The notes under the pieces: generated by a model
Database searches by the model: none
What the model was told of the DNA's origin: nothing
The model's input: only the letters and a program-made list of their open reading frames with translations
Shown: positions 1-9,128 of the stretch, one piece after another
Layout: every line of letters starts with the position of its first letter
How positions within the stretch are numbered: position 1 is the stretch's first letter
Assembly (NCBI GenBank): GCA_014190235.1
Contig: BJGC01000002.1
Coordinates: 62,001-126,000, forward strand
Source: Actinomycetes bacterium
Lineage (GTDB): Bacteria > Actinomycetota > Acidimicrobiia > Acidimicrobiales > Ilumatobacteraceae
Reading direction: 5' to 3'
Length of the DNA: 64,000 bases
Made by a program: the position numbers and the translations under genes

Positions 1-1785
1 TGTTTGCGTCGTCGTGACCGTCGTACCGAGCACGCCTTGTTGTGCTGCTAAGCCTGCAATACGACCTAGTACGCCATCGCGATTTATCCATTTGGCATAC
101 CTATCGGAGCGCTCTCGCACCATCGAGAAAGAACTTGCAATCTCCGTCGAGTTCTTTGTGGTGGTCACCTTGCGTTTTTCGCGCACGGGGCACGAATTAA
201 CCAGCGATGCTCCCTCCATCTCTACGCTCGTTGCCACGCCAGAGATTTCCATGATTGTGGGGAGCAGATCCAAATTAGTCACTGCGCAGTCATCGATAGC
301 ACCCAAAGATTGCTGTGGCATTTTGACGAACATAGGTATTGTAAATAGATCTGTCACCTGACCGGCATCCGTAAAATCTGTTGTTCTCTTCATGAGTCCT
401 GGCTCAAAAGAGATTCCGTGATCGGCAGTGATGACAATAAGCGATTTATCCCAAATACCTGCTTTTTCCATACGCCTCATCAGGCTAGAAATCATGGCAT
501 CGACTCCGCCTAATTGGTAGAGATACTTTTGATAATCAGTTCGTGCACTAATTCCTTCAGGTGGATTCAAATCCCCCAGGTATTCAGTCGCGGTATTTGC
601 CCGTAAATCTGGCAACATCACCCACGGCCGATGAGGAGTTAGTAGGTGCAAGATTGTTGCAGTGTTGCGCGGATCAGCAATCATGCGGTCAATTGCATCG
701 TTATACATTTTTAATTGAAAAAATGGTCCGCCCTCTTTGACCATGTTGAATTTGTCATTTGCTTTGACTTTGGGACCAGATGGCTCATCCATCGATGAGC
801 CATTGCCAACAGAGAACTTCCCCCATGATTGACCGATGACAGGCAATTTATTACGAGTCCCCTGCGGTAGTACCCGGTGCCCAAATACAACACTTGCGTC
901 CTTCAGAAAGGTTCTCAGTCGAGTTGCATTTAATCGTTCAAGATCTGTGGGATTTGCAGAAGCACACGTGTTGATCGGACAAAGAGACGTCACAGACTCA
1001 TAACCATTAATCGGATAAGTGCGTTGCAACATTGTAAAAATATTGTTCGGGTGTACGGATAAAAAGGGTTGATCTCCGCGTTTGGGAATTTTTGAAGCAA
1101 AAATAGCAGGAACAGCCTGAGTTGTATGTTGGCTTACGGCGAGTGCATTTCGGTGCCATGTGCTTTTGCTTGCGAGCCTTGCGAAACCGGGGAACCTTTG
1201 TGCATTGATATTGCCCTCTCCATCAAGTAGAGCAAAAAGTGGAGACTCGTCAAAGACGATGAGCACTATGGGTGTATTTGGATTATTTGAATTCGACGCC
1301 ACGACCTCACCGGTTGAGCCACTAAATACGGGACGGATTTGCACGACAAACACAGCCATGAGCAACGGCGCAAGTGCTGAAATATATGAAACAAAAGTCC
1401 GCACACCTCGCCATCGATGAAGAGCCGTTGTGATGCCGAATCCAATCCCAGCAGACACGATAAATGCCACTACGTCTATTGACAGGCCGATTTGACGAGT
1501 GATCGCAAGTCCAAAGATTGTGCCAAGCAGCCCCACAAGGCATCGATGCACCAGATCAAGAGCCCCGCGACGAATAAAACCAATCAGCACTTCAGTAGCG
1601 ACAGCAATTAGCGTCGGCAATACTGCGACCATAAAGAGAAAAATCGCAACTTCAATCTCGCTCACCTTTGCTGTAGCAAAAATCGGCAAATTTCTTCCGT
1701 ACAGATCAAGTATCGGCTGTGTGATGGCAACCGTTGCTAATGCCAGCAACTCAAGGGAGTTTTTGAGGATGCCCTTTAGTGTCAT
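1..1785 (-). CDS. Membrane-anchored sulfatase / phosphoglycerol-transferase-like enzyme (3' end off window)
   Basis: Reading leftward from an ATG at 1785 there is an open frame of 595 codons that runs off the left edge, so the C-terminus is missing. The first 110 or so residues form several hydrophobic segments (for example EVAIFLFMVAVLPTLIAV). After that comes an extracellular alkaline-phosphatase/sulfatase-superfamily domain: IVLIVFDESP (N-terminal metal and nucleophile region), LLTPHRPWVMLP and the metal-binding ITADHGISF. This layout, a membrane domain followed by a sulfatase fold, is that of LTA-synthase-like and surface phospho-group transferases. Substrate cannot be read from sequence. 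Its ATG overlaps the stop of the upstream methyltransferase (ATGA), so the two are translationally coupled. A cell-envelope modification role is inference. Confidence 0.85.
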   Translation of the reverse strand, partial: MTLKGILKNSLELLALATVAITQPILDLYGRNLPIFATAKVSEIEVAIFLFMVAVLPTLIAVATEVLIGFIRRGALDLVHRCLVGLLGTIFGLAITRQIGLSIDVVAFIVSAGIGFGITTALHRWRGVRTFVSYISALAPLLMAVFVVQIRPVFSGSTGEVVASNSNNPNTPIVLIVFDESPLFALLDGEGNINAQRFPGFARLASKSTWHRNALAVSQHTTQAVPAIFASKIPKRGDQPFLSVHPNNIFTMLQRTYPINGYESVTSLCPINTCASANPTDLERLNATRLRTFLKDASVVFGHRVLPQGTRNKLPVIGQSWGKFSVGNGSSMDEPSGPKVKANDKFNMVKEGGPFFQLKMYNDAIDRMIADPRNTATILHLLTPHRPWVMLPDLRANTATEYLGDLNPPEGISARTDYQKYLYQLGGVDAMISSLMRRMEKAGIWDKSLIVITADHGISFEPGLMKRTTDFTDAGQVTDLFTIPMFVKMPQQSLGAIDDCAVTNLDLLPTIMEISGVATSVEMEGASLVNSCPVREKRKVTTTKNSTEIASSFSMVRERSDRYAKWINRDGVLGRIAGLAAQQGVLGTTVTTTQT

Positions 1786-3182
1786 GTTCGTCGTGTGACG
1801 TGAAATATCGTTCGAGTTCCTCCGGCCAAGAGCATCTTCGTGCGCACATCAAATCGCTCGCCGAGCAACTTCTCAAAAGTCTCCAGATTGAAGTCATCGT
1901 GGATTCCATCGCGCTTGTTGCGCAGCAACGTCTTAACCATCGGATCATCAACATGAGGCATTTCGATGACTAGCTCTGGCGTGATGTCGCGCAATAAGTC
2001 AAGTTGAGCAGCGAGCGGTACGTTATATGTCAAAGCAAGGTGATGAATAACAGCCAGATAGAGAACCACTTCAGGTTTTCCTCGACTGAAGAGTCCTGTT
2101 CGTTCAGTACCTCTCCAGCCAATTCCGCCACCGGTATCTGCAAGATCGACATACAAAGGCAGTATCTTTTCGTTTTTCTCGTTGCGTAAAGTTTGATACA
2201 AGCGATCTATCACTAACGGATCTGCGTCCATCGCCAATACATAATCGGCATGAGCAGCAGCGATGCGACTGAAGCGTCCGTCGTTACATCCGATGTCCCA
2301 CACTTGTGAACGATGCTTGCTCGCAACTGCATCGCGTACGAATCGATCTTTTTCATCAAGACTGCTCTCAACATAGTGGGCGCGATCAGAATACTCAGAC
2401 CATGTGGATTCAGAATCTTTGAGAGTCAGACTTTGAACGAGTTTTGTGAGTTTGCGAAGAGTTGCGTCAAGCACAGACGCGTTCATTCCGGCACTTGCTG
2501 CTTCTTTTTTGACTTCTACTTTTGATGCTGAGAATCGGTCTTGCGCCATCGCGTGTAATACGACATGGGTCAGTCTTCCGGTACGCGGTTTCAATATTTT
2601 GCGCGGAAGCAATTTTCGCATGGTGTCAGGACTGACGCCATTGACCGAACCCCGTAGAAATGGCTGATATTGAACCCCAAGATAGGACTGCAGCATCAAC
2701 GGATAGAGGAACAACTCACAAAACTGGCGGTATCCGTACCACGGGTCCGATGACTTGCGCACTTCAAACGAACCTGCATCAATAAATTGTGGCCGAGATC
2801 CGATGAATTGCACATTGTAGGGAGTTGCATCTTTGACCCCGACACCATCAGCAAGCGCAGTCCGCGTAAGATCAAGTTGTAGCAAAGCCGCTTCTTTGAG
2901 CATTGAAAAGGTCCACTCATACGGGTATGAGACCACCGGAATTTTCGGATGCTTCATGGCCGCCACCCATGGCTGACCAAGTCCGACATCTGTCGGATTC
3001 ACCATCTCGCATGAGATCAGTTTTCCGGACGCAAGTGCGTCTTGAATGGATTTCTTTGACCACACTGCATCGAGGTCCGCTTTTCCGAGAGCAGTGAATC
3101 CACGCAGGATGACATCGTCAGAGACGAACACCCGACTCAGCGGATCACGAAAAGACCCTGTGTCCTGGATTGCGTGACTCAT
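1782..3182 (-). CDS. Class I SAM-dependent methyltransferase (NoeA-like), 466 aa
   Basis: The C-terminal half has a Rossmann methyltransferase core with motif I VWDIGCNDGRFSRIA and the following acidic strand end LAMDAD (about residues 295-320). The N-terminal 200 residues resemble the extra domain of NoeA-type methyltransferases, with FIGSRPQFIDAGSF and PWYGYRQFCELFLYPLM. The acceptor is unknown. It sits between a 62-residue membrane peptide (5-nt gap) and a membrane sulfatase-family gene (4-nt overlap), so an envelope glycan or lipid is a reasonable guess for the substrate, but that rests only on neighbours. Confidence 0.8.
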   Translation of the reverse strand: MSHAIQDTGSFRDPLSRVFVSDDVILRGFTALGKADLDAVWSKKSIQDALASGKLISCEMVNPTDVGLGQPWVAAMKHPKIPVVSYPYEWTFSMLKEAALLQLDLTRTALADGVGVKDATPYNVQFIGSRPQFIDAGSFEVRKSSDPWYGYRQFCELFLYPLMLQSYLGVQYQPFLRGSVNGVSPDTMRKLLPRKILKPRTGRLTHVVLHAMAQDRFSASKVEVKKEAASAGMNASVLDATLRKLTKLVQSLTLKDSESTWSEYSDRAHYVESSLDEKDRFVRDAVASKHRSQVWDIGCNDGRFSRIAAAHADYVLAMDADPLVIDRLYQTLRNEKNEKILPLYVDLADTGGGIGWRGTERTGLFSRGKPEVVLYLAVIHHLALTYNVPLAAQLDLLRDITPELVIEMPHVDDPMVKTLLRNKRDGIHDDFNLETFEKLLGERFDVRTKMLLAGGTRTIFHVTRRT

Positions 3183-3187
3183 TGTGC

Positions 3188-3376
3188 CTAGTTCGTTGAA
3201 GACGAACTATCACCGTCGGACGCGTCGTCAGAAGGAGCGTCAGACGAACTTTTTGAAGAGAACTTTGCTTTGAACCGAGACATGCCCATTTTGAAGGCCA
3301 CTCCAATTCCAGCAATTCCTCCTGCAAGGGCGGTCACAATCATGCTTCCAGTTCCGGCGTCAAGATAATTCAACAT
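3188..3376 (-). CDS. Small DAGTGS-type membrane peptide, 62 aa
   Basis: The 62-residue product begins MLNYLDAGTGSMIVTALAGG, continues through one glycine/alanine-rich hydrophobic helix (about residues 10-32), then a short basic stretch and a Ser/Asp-rich acidic tail. Small proteins with a D-x-GTGS start and one membrane segment are known next to sulfatase-family genes in other bacteria, but no function has been assigned that I know of. It is the first gene of the leftward operon. An AAGG at 3386-3389 (read leftward) is its likely ribosome-binding site and lies inside the 3' arm of the inverted repeat at 3386-3419. Confidence 0.75.
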   Translation of the reverse strand: MLNYLDAGTGSMIVTALAGGIAGIGVAFKMGMSRFKAKFSSKSSSDAPSDDASDGDSSSSTN

Positions 3377-3385
3377 GCCTAAAAC

Positions 3386-3419
3386 CTTATCGCCTCACCC
3401 ACGAGTCGTGAGGGATAAG
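3386..3419. promoter_or_regulatory. Long inverted repeat in the divergent promoter region
   Basis: CTTATC, one unpaired G, then CCTCAC (3386-3398) is mirrored by GTGAGG-GATAAG (3408-3419) around a 9-nt centre, giving 12 paired positions. A second, overlapping palindrome, CACGA-G-TCGTG, lies in the middle at 3400-3410. The element starts 10 nt upstream of the small-peptide start codon and about 50 nt upstream of the divergent PLP gene. It could be a repressor operator for one or both genes, or an RNA hairpin hiding the AAGG ribosome-binding site of the leftward operon. No T-run follows, so an intrinsic terminator is less likely. Confidence 0.5.
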
Positions 3420-3469
3420 CCGCTATTAAGCAGTGCGTAGCAGGCTATGACGGTTGTTAGCCTTGTATC

Positions 3470-4627
3470 GTGCCTCAGAACCCAGACACCACTGCCATCA
3501 CGACCGGGCGGGATGGTTCCCATTCGTTGGCCACCCCCTTGCATACCTCTTCGGTCTGGGCTTCGGATGGCCTAGACGACACTGCTGCTCGTGCCACTGC
3601 GACGCGATCGTCTGCGTTTTACAGTCGCTACGCGAACCCCACGGTGACGCAATTCGAAAACGCGATCGCAGAACTCGAGGGAGCCGAATCAGCAATGGCT
3701 TTTGCATCAGGCATGGGCGCAATCGCTTCTGTTGTGTTGGCTTTTTGTCATTCGGGAAGTCACATCGTGGCTCAAAATACGTTGTATGGGGGGACACTTT
3801 CTTTTCTCGAAGGGCCGTGTCGTCGTCTCGGCATAGATGTCACGTATGTTGACGCCAACACTGCTGGTGCATTTGCCGCAGCAGTGCAGCCCGGTCGCAC
3901 GATGCTGGTGTTGGCAGAAACACCTTCTAATCCTCGACTCTCGATCAGTAATTTAACTGAACTTGGCGCGATCAAGGGTCCGTTTACAGTTGTTGACTCA
4001 ACGATGGCAACACCGCTCGCACAACGGCCACTTGAACATGGCGTTGATCTCGTGTTGCATTCAGCGACAAAAGGAATCGCTGGTCACAACGATGCAATGC
4101 TTGGAGTTGTCGCCGGTGAAAAAGATCTCATCGATGCGCTTTGGGCATATGGTGTGTTGCATGGTGCTACTGCGTCTCCATACGACGCTCTCAACGGGCT
4201 GCGTGGTATTCGCACTCTGCCTATTCGTTTGCGCCAACAGTCAACATCAGCTCTACAAATTGCTACCGCACTGCAAGACCATCCGCAAGTTTCTTGCGTG
4301 ATGTATCCCCATCTTTCATCACACCCTCAACACGAACTCGCCATGAAGCAAATGTCATGTGGTGGTTCACTGGTCGCATTCGAGATCGCAGGCGGAATTG
4401 ACGCAGTGCGACGAACATTTGCTGCACTGAAGATTGTCAGATCGGCAACTTCATTTGGTGGCCCAGAGACGCTCCTCTGTCATCCCCAGACCAGCACACA
4501 TGTTGGATTGCCTGCTGACATGCTTGCCGCTATGGGTGTCACCGACGGTCTCGTTCGGCTATCTGTTGGTCTTGAACACTCGGACGACATTATTGCCGAC
4601 GTCGTCGCTGCTCTCTCCGCACGCTAA
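3470..4627 (+). CDS. Cys/Met-metabolism PLP-dependent enzyme (trans-sulfuration family), 385 aa
   Basis: The protein belongs to the cystathionine gamma-synthase / gamma-lyase fold: YANPTVTQFENAIAELEGAE and AFASGMGAI near the N-terminus for cofactor binding, ETPSNPRL and VVDSTMATP in the middle, and HSATKGIAGHNDAMLG carrying the Schiff-base lysine. At 385 residues it has the normal family length. Which reaction it runs (cystathionine synthesis, methionine gamma-lysis or sulfhydrylation) cannot be decided by eye. The start is GTG at 3470. It is transcribed divergently from the 3376 operon and is not linked to metX, which lies 12 kb away. Confidence 0.85.
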   Translation: MPQNPDTTAITTGRDGSHSLATPLHTSSVWASDGLDDTAARATATRSSAFYSRYANPTVTQFENAIAELEGAESAMAFASGMGAIASVVLAFCHSGSHIVAQNTLYGGTLSFLEGPCRRLGIDVTYVDANTAGAFAAAVQPGRTMLVLAETPSNPRLSISNLTELGAIKGPFTVVDSTMATPLAQRPLEHGVDLVLHSATKGIAGHNDAMLGVVAGEKDLIDALWAYGVLHGATASPYDALNGLRGIRTLPIRLRQQSTSALQIATALQDHPQVSCVMYPHLSSHPQHELAMKQMSCGGSLVAFEIAGGIDAVRRTFAALKIVRSATSFGGPETLLCHPQTSTHVGLPADMLAAMGVTDGLVRLSVGLEHSDDIIADVVAALSAR

Positions 4628-4634
4628 AACGCTG

Positions 4635-5411
4635 CTACTTTTTGGGTGGTAGAGGAAAAAATCCACTCGTACGCTGCATGTACTCTGCATACCCTGGCTT
4701 GCGTTTTATCATCGAACGCTCCAACATTGGCACACCGCTTACTTTCATTAAGAAAAATGTCATTGCCACCGGACCAATCAATCCGATTGCGCCCGACCCT
4801 GTTTCGGCAGCGACAATGGCGATACCCCACCACACGAGTGAATCCCCAAAATAATTTGGATGCCGCGTGATGCTCCATAAACCCGTGTCGAGAACCTTGC
4901 CAGAACTTTGCGGGTCAGTGCGGAATCGAGAAAGTTGACGGTCTCCGATCACTTCAAAACTGATTCCGACACACCACACAACGATTCCGATCACTGCAAT
5001 GGGGCCGATGCCAGGGGTTGAGTCGGCGTTTCCGAGTTGCACAGGCAGAGAAACCAGCCACATCAGGGTTCCTTGTAGCCCAAAGACCGTCACCAGACTG
5101 AATATCGCAAACTGCGAGCCGCGCTTCTTGCGCATCGCGACATAGCGCCAATCCTCGCCCTTGCCGTGATTGCGGATATACAAATGAATCGCTAAACGTA
5201 ATCCCCATATTGTCACCATTGCTGTCAGCAGATTTCTGCGAGATGCATCTCCGTCAATGGTGAGCGCCACCACCCAGGCAACCACCACAAATCCTAAGCC
5301 CCATACAATATCAACTATTGATGCGTTCTTGAGAACAACACTGAGCGCCCAAGTACATAGCATCAAAACGCTTATTGCAATTGCGCTATATAGCAATGCA
5401 TCACCTGTCAT
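4635..5411 (-). CDS. DUF1295 / steroid 5-alpha-reductase-like membrane protein, 258 aa
   Basis: Six or so hydrophobic helices cover most of the 258 residues. The C-terminal block SRFRTDPQSSGKVLDTGLW, then RHPNYFGDSLVWWG, is the signature of the DUF1295 family, related to isoprenylcysteine methyltransferase and steroid 5-alpha reductases; the NY-G-D motif lies on the NADPH or SAM side. It overlaps the acyltransferase upstream by 4 nt (ATGA), suggesting a shared lipid role. Its stop is 7 nt from the convergent PLP gene. Confidence 0.85.
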   Translation of the reverse strand: MTGDALLYSAIAISVLMLCTWALSVVLKNASIVDIVWGLGFVVVAWVVALTIDGDASRRNLLTAMVTIWGLRLAIHLYIRNHGKGEDWRYVAMRKKRGSQFAIFSLVTVFGLQGTLMWLVSLPVQLGNADSTPGIGPIAVIGIVVWCVGISFEVIGDRQLSRFRTDPQSSGKVLDTGLWSITRHPNYFGDSLVWWGIAIVAAETGSGAIGLIGPVAMTFFLMKVSGVPMLERSMIKRKPGYAEYMQRTSGFFPLPPKK

Positions 5412-6406
5412 ATTTCTCCCCTTTTTGCTACAAGCATTATCTCACTCAGTTTTCTGTCCATCTCAATCCATTGTGCATCAAGCCACGCAACGAAGTCTGC
5501 ACCTGACGGAATGTTTTCCCTGGCATGGCGCGTGATGACGACGCGAGCGGCAGACTGCTTGGCGGCAACCTGTGAGAGCATTCCCCTAAAATTATTAAGC
5601 CCGTCAAAACCCACATGCGATACGGTGATGACATCGGCATTGGGAACTGCTGCAATGAGTGCGGCCGCTCCTGCAAACTTTGGAGGCAGCAAATATTTCA
5701 GACCGGCGAGCAATGCTCCGCGCTGCGGGTCTCGATCTTTTAGCTTTTGAAGTACTTGCGCCTGCTTTTTGGGATTAGTGCGTGTGCCCTCGGGAAAAAT
5801 GATAGCGACGTCACCATCGGTCATTCCGTTAGCCATCTCAGCGATACCATTTATTTCAGTTTGGGTATTGACAGCCCGTCGATCAACAAAGTAATTCGGC
5901 ACACGACGACCAACAACATCAAGACACGGATCAAAGGAGAGTTCTTTTTTTAGAACAAAGCGTGGCTTTCGATGCGCTTGAGCAGATAGCACCCATCCCA
6001 CAACCAATGCATCAGCAATACTGGCATGGCGACACAGCGCGACCATTGGCCCTGTCCCCAACGTGTCGAGACCTTCAATCTCGACACGCAATGCACACGT
6101 CACGCGCAATGCACCGACGAGTCGCGACGACCACCATCGCTGAATCGCATAATGAGCCGAACGCCGATGGGACTGTCCAGAGATCCACAGTGCACCTGCC
6201 ATCGCCACGCCAGCGATTTCTAGCCAGCACCAACATGTGCCAAACGTGAGCAATCTCACAATCGGTAGTCGCCACTTGCCCCGAATCAGATCGATGATGA
6301 ATCCCCCGACTAACCAGAGCGGTGCAAGCAACAGCAACAGAAGGGCGACGACGACAAGCCCACCGATTGAGACACTCCGACGCAAGAGAGCACGTTCCAC
6401 GACCAA
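5408..6406 (-). CDS. 1-acyl-glycerol-3-phosphate acyltransferase-like (PlsC family), 332 aa
   Basis: After two N-terminal hydrophobic segments the protein shows the acyltransferase catalytic block RHASIADALVV (H-x4-D) and, further on, IIFPEGTRTNP (the glycerophosphate-binding motif). PlsC-family enzymes transfer acyl chains to lysophospholipids or glycolipids at the membrane. Of the possible starts, TTG at 6406 and a GTG two codons later are both plausible; the ATG at 6410 is in another frame. It is coupled to the DUF1295 gene by an ATGA overlap and diverges from the molybdenum hydroxylase across 84 nt. Confidence 0.85.
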   Translation of the reverse strand: MVVERALLRRSVSIGGLVVVALLLLLLAPLWLVGGFIIDLIRGKWRLPIVRLLTFGTCWCWLEIAGVAMAGALWISGQSHRRSAHYAIQRWWSSRLVGALRVTCALRVEIEGLDTLGTGPMVALCRHASIADALVVGWVLSAQAHRKPRFVLKKELSFDPCLDVVGRRVPNYFVDRRAVNTQTEINGIAEMANGMTDGDVAIIFPEGTRTNPKKQAQVLQKLKDRDPQRGALLAGLKYLLPPKFAGAAALIAAVPNADVITVSHVGFDGLNNFRGMLSQVAAKQSAARVVITRHARENIPSGADFVAWLDAQWIEMDRKLSEIMLVAKRGEI

Positions 6407-6422
6407 ACATTAGCCAAAAATA

Positions 6423-6435
6423 CGTAATGATTACG
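6423..6435. promoter_or_regulatory. 13-bp palindrome between divergent genes
   Basis: CGTAAT-G-ATTACG is a perfect 6-1-6 palindrome placed 12 nt upstream of the acyltransferase start and 17 nt upstream of the putative -35 box of the molybdenum hydroxylase. The size and position fit a dimeric regulator's operator acting on either gene. No regulator gene is adjacent, so this is inference from symmetry alone. Confidence 0.35.
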
Positions 6436-6452
6436 AAGGAAGCCTCATTTTA

Positions 6453-6481
6453 TTGAGTTTCAGGTTGACAAATAGTATAAA
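6453..6481 (+). promoter_or_regulatory. Putative sigma70-type promoter, near-leaderless
   Basis: TTGAGT (6453-6458) and TATAAA (6476-6481) are separated by exactly 17 nt. A start 7-9 nt after the -10 box would fall at 6488-6490, immediately before the ATG at 6491. There is no Shine-Dalgarno sequence before that ATG, which agrees with a leaderless transcript, common in actinobacteria. Confidence 0.5.
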
Positions 6482-6490
6482 TTTAATGCC

Positions 6491-9103
6491 ATGACTGATG
6501 CCCTGATCACATCGCCACAGATGTCTGGCGACACGGTGTCCTTTATTGTCAACGGTCGCGCCGTCACCGTTGCTGGCGATCATCCTCATTTGCTGTCGGC
6601 ACTGCGAGAAGAACTCAATATCACATCTGCAAAAGACGGATGTTCACCATCGGGGCAATGCGGATGTTGCACCGTCATGATCGATGGCAAAGTACAAGTG
6701 TCGTGTCAGTACTCGCTCGCCAAAGTGGCTGGCAAAACTGTCACAACACTTGAGGGTGTTGACGAATCTGAGCGCCAGAAATACGCCGAGGCTTTTGCGG
6801 CATGCGGAGGACTTCAGTGTGGGTTCTGTATTCCCGGAATCGTGATGCGAGCAAAAGCCCAAGTTGACAAAAAGGGAGCAGATCTACAACGACACGATAT
6901 GGCTCGACATCTTGGGGCTCATCTTTGTCGCTGTACTGGATATGTCAAGATTCTTGACGCGATTGAAGCAGTTGCGCAAGGAACGCCCGTGCAGGTGGAA
7001 AAGCCAGGCGGCATCGGATCACGGGGCATGAAATACGAAGCGCTCGAATTAGCACTGGGTGATCGTGACTATGTCGATGATATTCGGATCGACGCAATGC
7101 TTCATGGTGCCGTGCATCTCACAGCCCACACTCGCGCCCAGATTATTGACATTGACACATCTCTTGCATTGGCCGCGCCTGGAGTGGTCGCAGTTTTTAC
7201 TGCTGCAGATGTTCCGGGTGACTTATATGTCGGAATCATTCACAAGGACTGGCCTGTTTTCATTCCGATCGGTGGACAAACTGCTTTTGGTGGGGATGTG
7301 CTTGCATTTGTTGTCGCCAATACTCTTCGTCAGGCTCGTTATGCAGCCACTCTTGTCAACGTGACATATAACGAGTTGTCTCCTGTTGTGCATGTTCTCG
7401 CTGCACTTGATGATTCTGAAATTGCAGTATGGAATACAGATACCAACATCTTGTCGCGTAGCGAATATGCACGTGGAGATGTTGAAGCAGCACTTGCAGC
7501 AAGTGCACATGTTGTGACACAAATTTTCCAAACTCAAAGGATCGAGCAAGCGTTCCTCGAACCAGAAAGCACTTTGGCGGTGCCCAATACCGAGACCGGA
7601 ACAATGCATGTGTACTCCGGCGGTCAAGGTGTCTGGGATGATCGTGATCAAATTTGCGCCGTACTCGCTCTTGATCCAACTCGTGTCACCGTTGAGTTGG
7701 TATCAAACGGTGGAGCATTTGGCGGCAAAGAAGACATGTCGAATCAAGCCCAGACTGCACTTGCTGCTTGGGTCTTGCAACGGCCTGTCAAGTGCACATT
7801 TTCACGCGAAGAAAGTCTGCTGGTGCATGCCAAGCGCCACCCCATCAGAATGGAATACACCGTTGGTTGTGACGACTCTGGTCTCCTCACCGCGGTGCGA
7901 GCTCGAATGGTGGGTGATTCTGGCGCCTATGCGAGTGTGGGCATGAAAGTTCTTGAGCGCGCAGCCGGTCATGCCACTGGTCCGTATCACACACCCACAG
8001 TTGATGTCTCGTCTGTTGCCGTGCGCACCAATAATCCCGTCTGCGGTGCGTTTCGCGGATTCGGCGCTAACCAAGCGCAATTTGCAATGGAAGGCTGTCT
8101 CGACCGTCTCGCCGAGAAATTGCACATCAGTGGATGGGATATTCGCAAACTCAATGTGATTCGACCAGGACAAGTGTGGGGACCCGGCCAAATAATGGAC
8201 GATGGTTGCATTGGTGCAGAACGCTGCCTTGATGAGATCAAGCCACGCTACGACGCTGAGCGTGCAGCGGGTAAAGCAATTGGTTTGGGTTTGGGTCTCA
8301 AAAACTCTGGACTTGGGAACGGCTTTCGTGAAGTGACTCGAGCGGTCGTGAGATTTTGTAACGATGGAACCGTTGAAGTACGACATGGTTGGACCGAGAT
8401 GGGACAGGGTGTCCATACGGTTGCACTACAAGTTGCCGTCGAAGAACTTGGTATTTCTTGCGACAACATTCGCGTGATTGTCGACACCACTCGCCAACTT
8501 GGCTTTGGACAAACAACCGGAAGTCGTGGAACTCTTATGGCTGCAGCAAGTGTCCAACGCGCCTGCCATGCCGCAATCGCAGATAGTTGCAAGCCAGAGG
8601 TCGACTACATGGGTGAATATGTCATCGACTGGACACAGCATCTTGGAGAACCAGGGGTTGAGAATCCACTTATTCACTCCACGTTTGGATACGCAGCACA
8701 AATGGTGGTGATGGATCGCGAGACACAAAAAATCGAGACAGTTATTGCAGTCCACGATGTTGGTCGTGCGGTCAACCCACAACTCTGTGAAGGTCAAGTT
8801 GAAGGATCAGTACATATGGGTCTTGGATACGCACTCACTGAAGATTTCCCGTCGGATGAGCGTGGCTTCCCCACCAATATGACTTTGAAATCACTCGGAA
8901 TTTTGCGACCAAAAGATGTACCACCTATCGAGGTCACCCTTGTTGAATGTCCGCAACCAAATAGTCCCTATGGCATCAAGGGAGTCGGCGAAATAGGACT
9001 CGTTCCAACTGCTCCTGCCGTTGCGGCGGCGTTGCATGATGCCGACGGCGTCTGGCGCGACTCATTGCCAATGACGACCGCTAATTCTGGTTCAGACGAC
9101 TGA
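6491..9103 (+). CDS. Fused [2Fe-2S]-molybdopterin aldehyde oxidase / xanthine dehydrogenase-type oxidoreductase, 870 aa
   Basis: One chain carries both electron-transfer and catalytic parts of the xanthine oxidase family. Residues 1-160 hold the plant-type cluster ([13 protein letters not shown]) and the second cluster ([20 protein letters not shown]). The remainder is the molybdenum domain with [26 protein letters not shown] and the catalytic-Glu motif [10 protein letters not shown]. No FAD domain is present, as in Desulfovibrio aldehyde oxidoreductase (about 907 residues). It hydroxylates an aldehyde or N-heterocycle; the substrate is unknown. An LLM-type flavoprotein gene follows after 25 nt on the same strand. 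Confidence 0.9.
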   Translation: MTDALITSPQMSGDTVSFIVNGRAVTVAGDHPHLLSALREELNITSAKDGCSPSGQCGCCTVMIDGKVQVSCQYSLAKVAGKTVTTLEGVDESERQKYAEAFAACGGLQCGFCIPGIVMRAKAQVDKKGADLQRHDMARHLGAHLCRCTGYVKILDAIEAVAQGTPVQVEKPGGIGSRGMKYEALELALGDRDYVDDIRIDAMLHGAVHLTAHTRAQIIDIDTSLALAAPGVVAVFTAADVPGDLYVGIIHKDWPVFIPIGGQTAFGGDVLAFVVANTLRQARYAATLVNVTYNELSPVVHVLAALDDSEIAVWNTDTNILSRSEYARGDVEAALAASAHVVTQIFQTQRIEQAFLEPESTLAVPNTETGTMHVYSGGQGVWDDRDQICAVLALDPTRVTVELVSNGGAFGGKEDMSNQAQTALAAWVLQRPVKCTFSREESLLVHAKRHPIRMEYTVGCDDSGLLTAVRARMVGDSGAYASVGMKVLERAAGHATGPYHTPTVDVSSVAVRTNNPVCGAFRGFGANQAQFAMEGCLDRLAEKLHISGWDIRKLNVIRPGQVWGPGQIMDDGCIGAERCLDEIKPRYDAERAAGKAIGLGLGLKNSGLGNGFREVTRAVVRFCNDGTVEVRHGWTEMGQGVHTVALQVAVEELGISCDNIRVIVDTTRQLGFGQTTGSRGTLMAAASVQRACHAAIADSCKPEVDYMGEYVIDWTQHLGEPGVENPLIHSTFGYAAQMVVMDRETQKIETVIAVHDVGRAVNPQLCEGQVEGSVHMGLGYALTEDFPSDERGFPTNMTLKSLGILRPKDVPPIEVTLVECPQPNSPYGIKGVGEIGLVPTAPAVAAALHDADGVWRDSLPMTTANSGSDD

Positions 9104-9128
9104 AGAACTTGAACAAAAAGGAAAATCT

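Noticed and set aside
14-1798. Plus-strand open frames in the first 1.8 kb
   Set aside because: They are antisense to a 595-codon leftward frame with clear sulfatase-family motifs.
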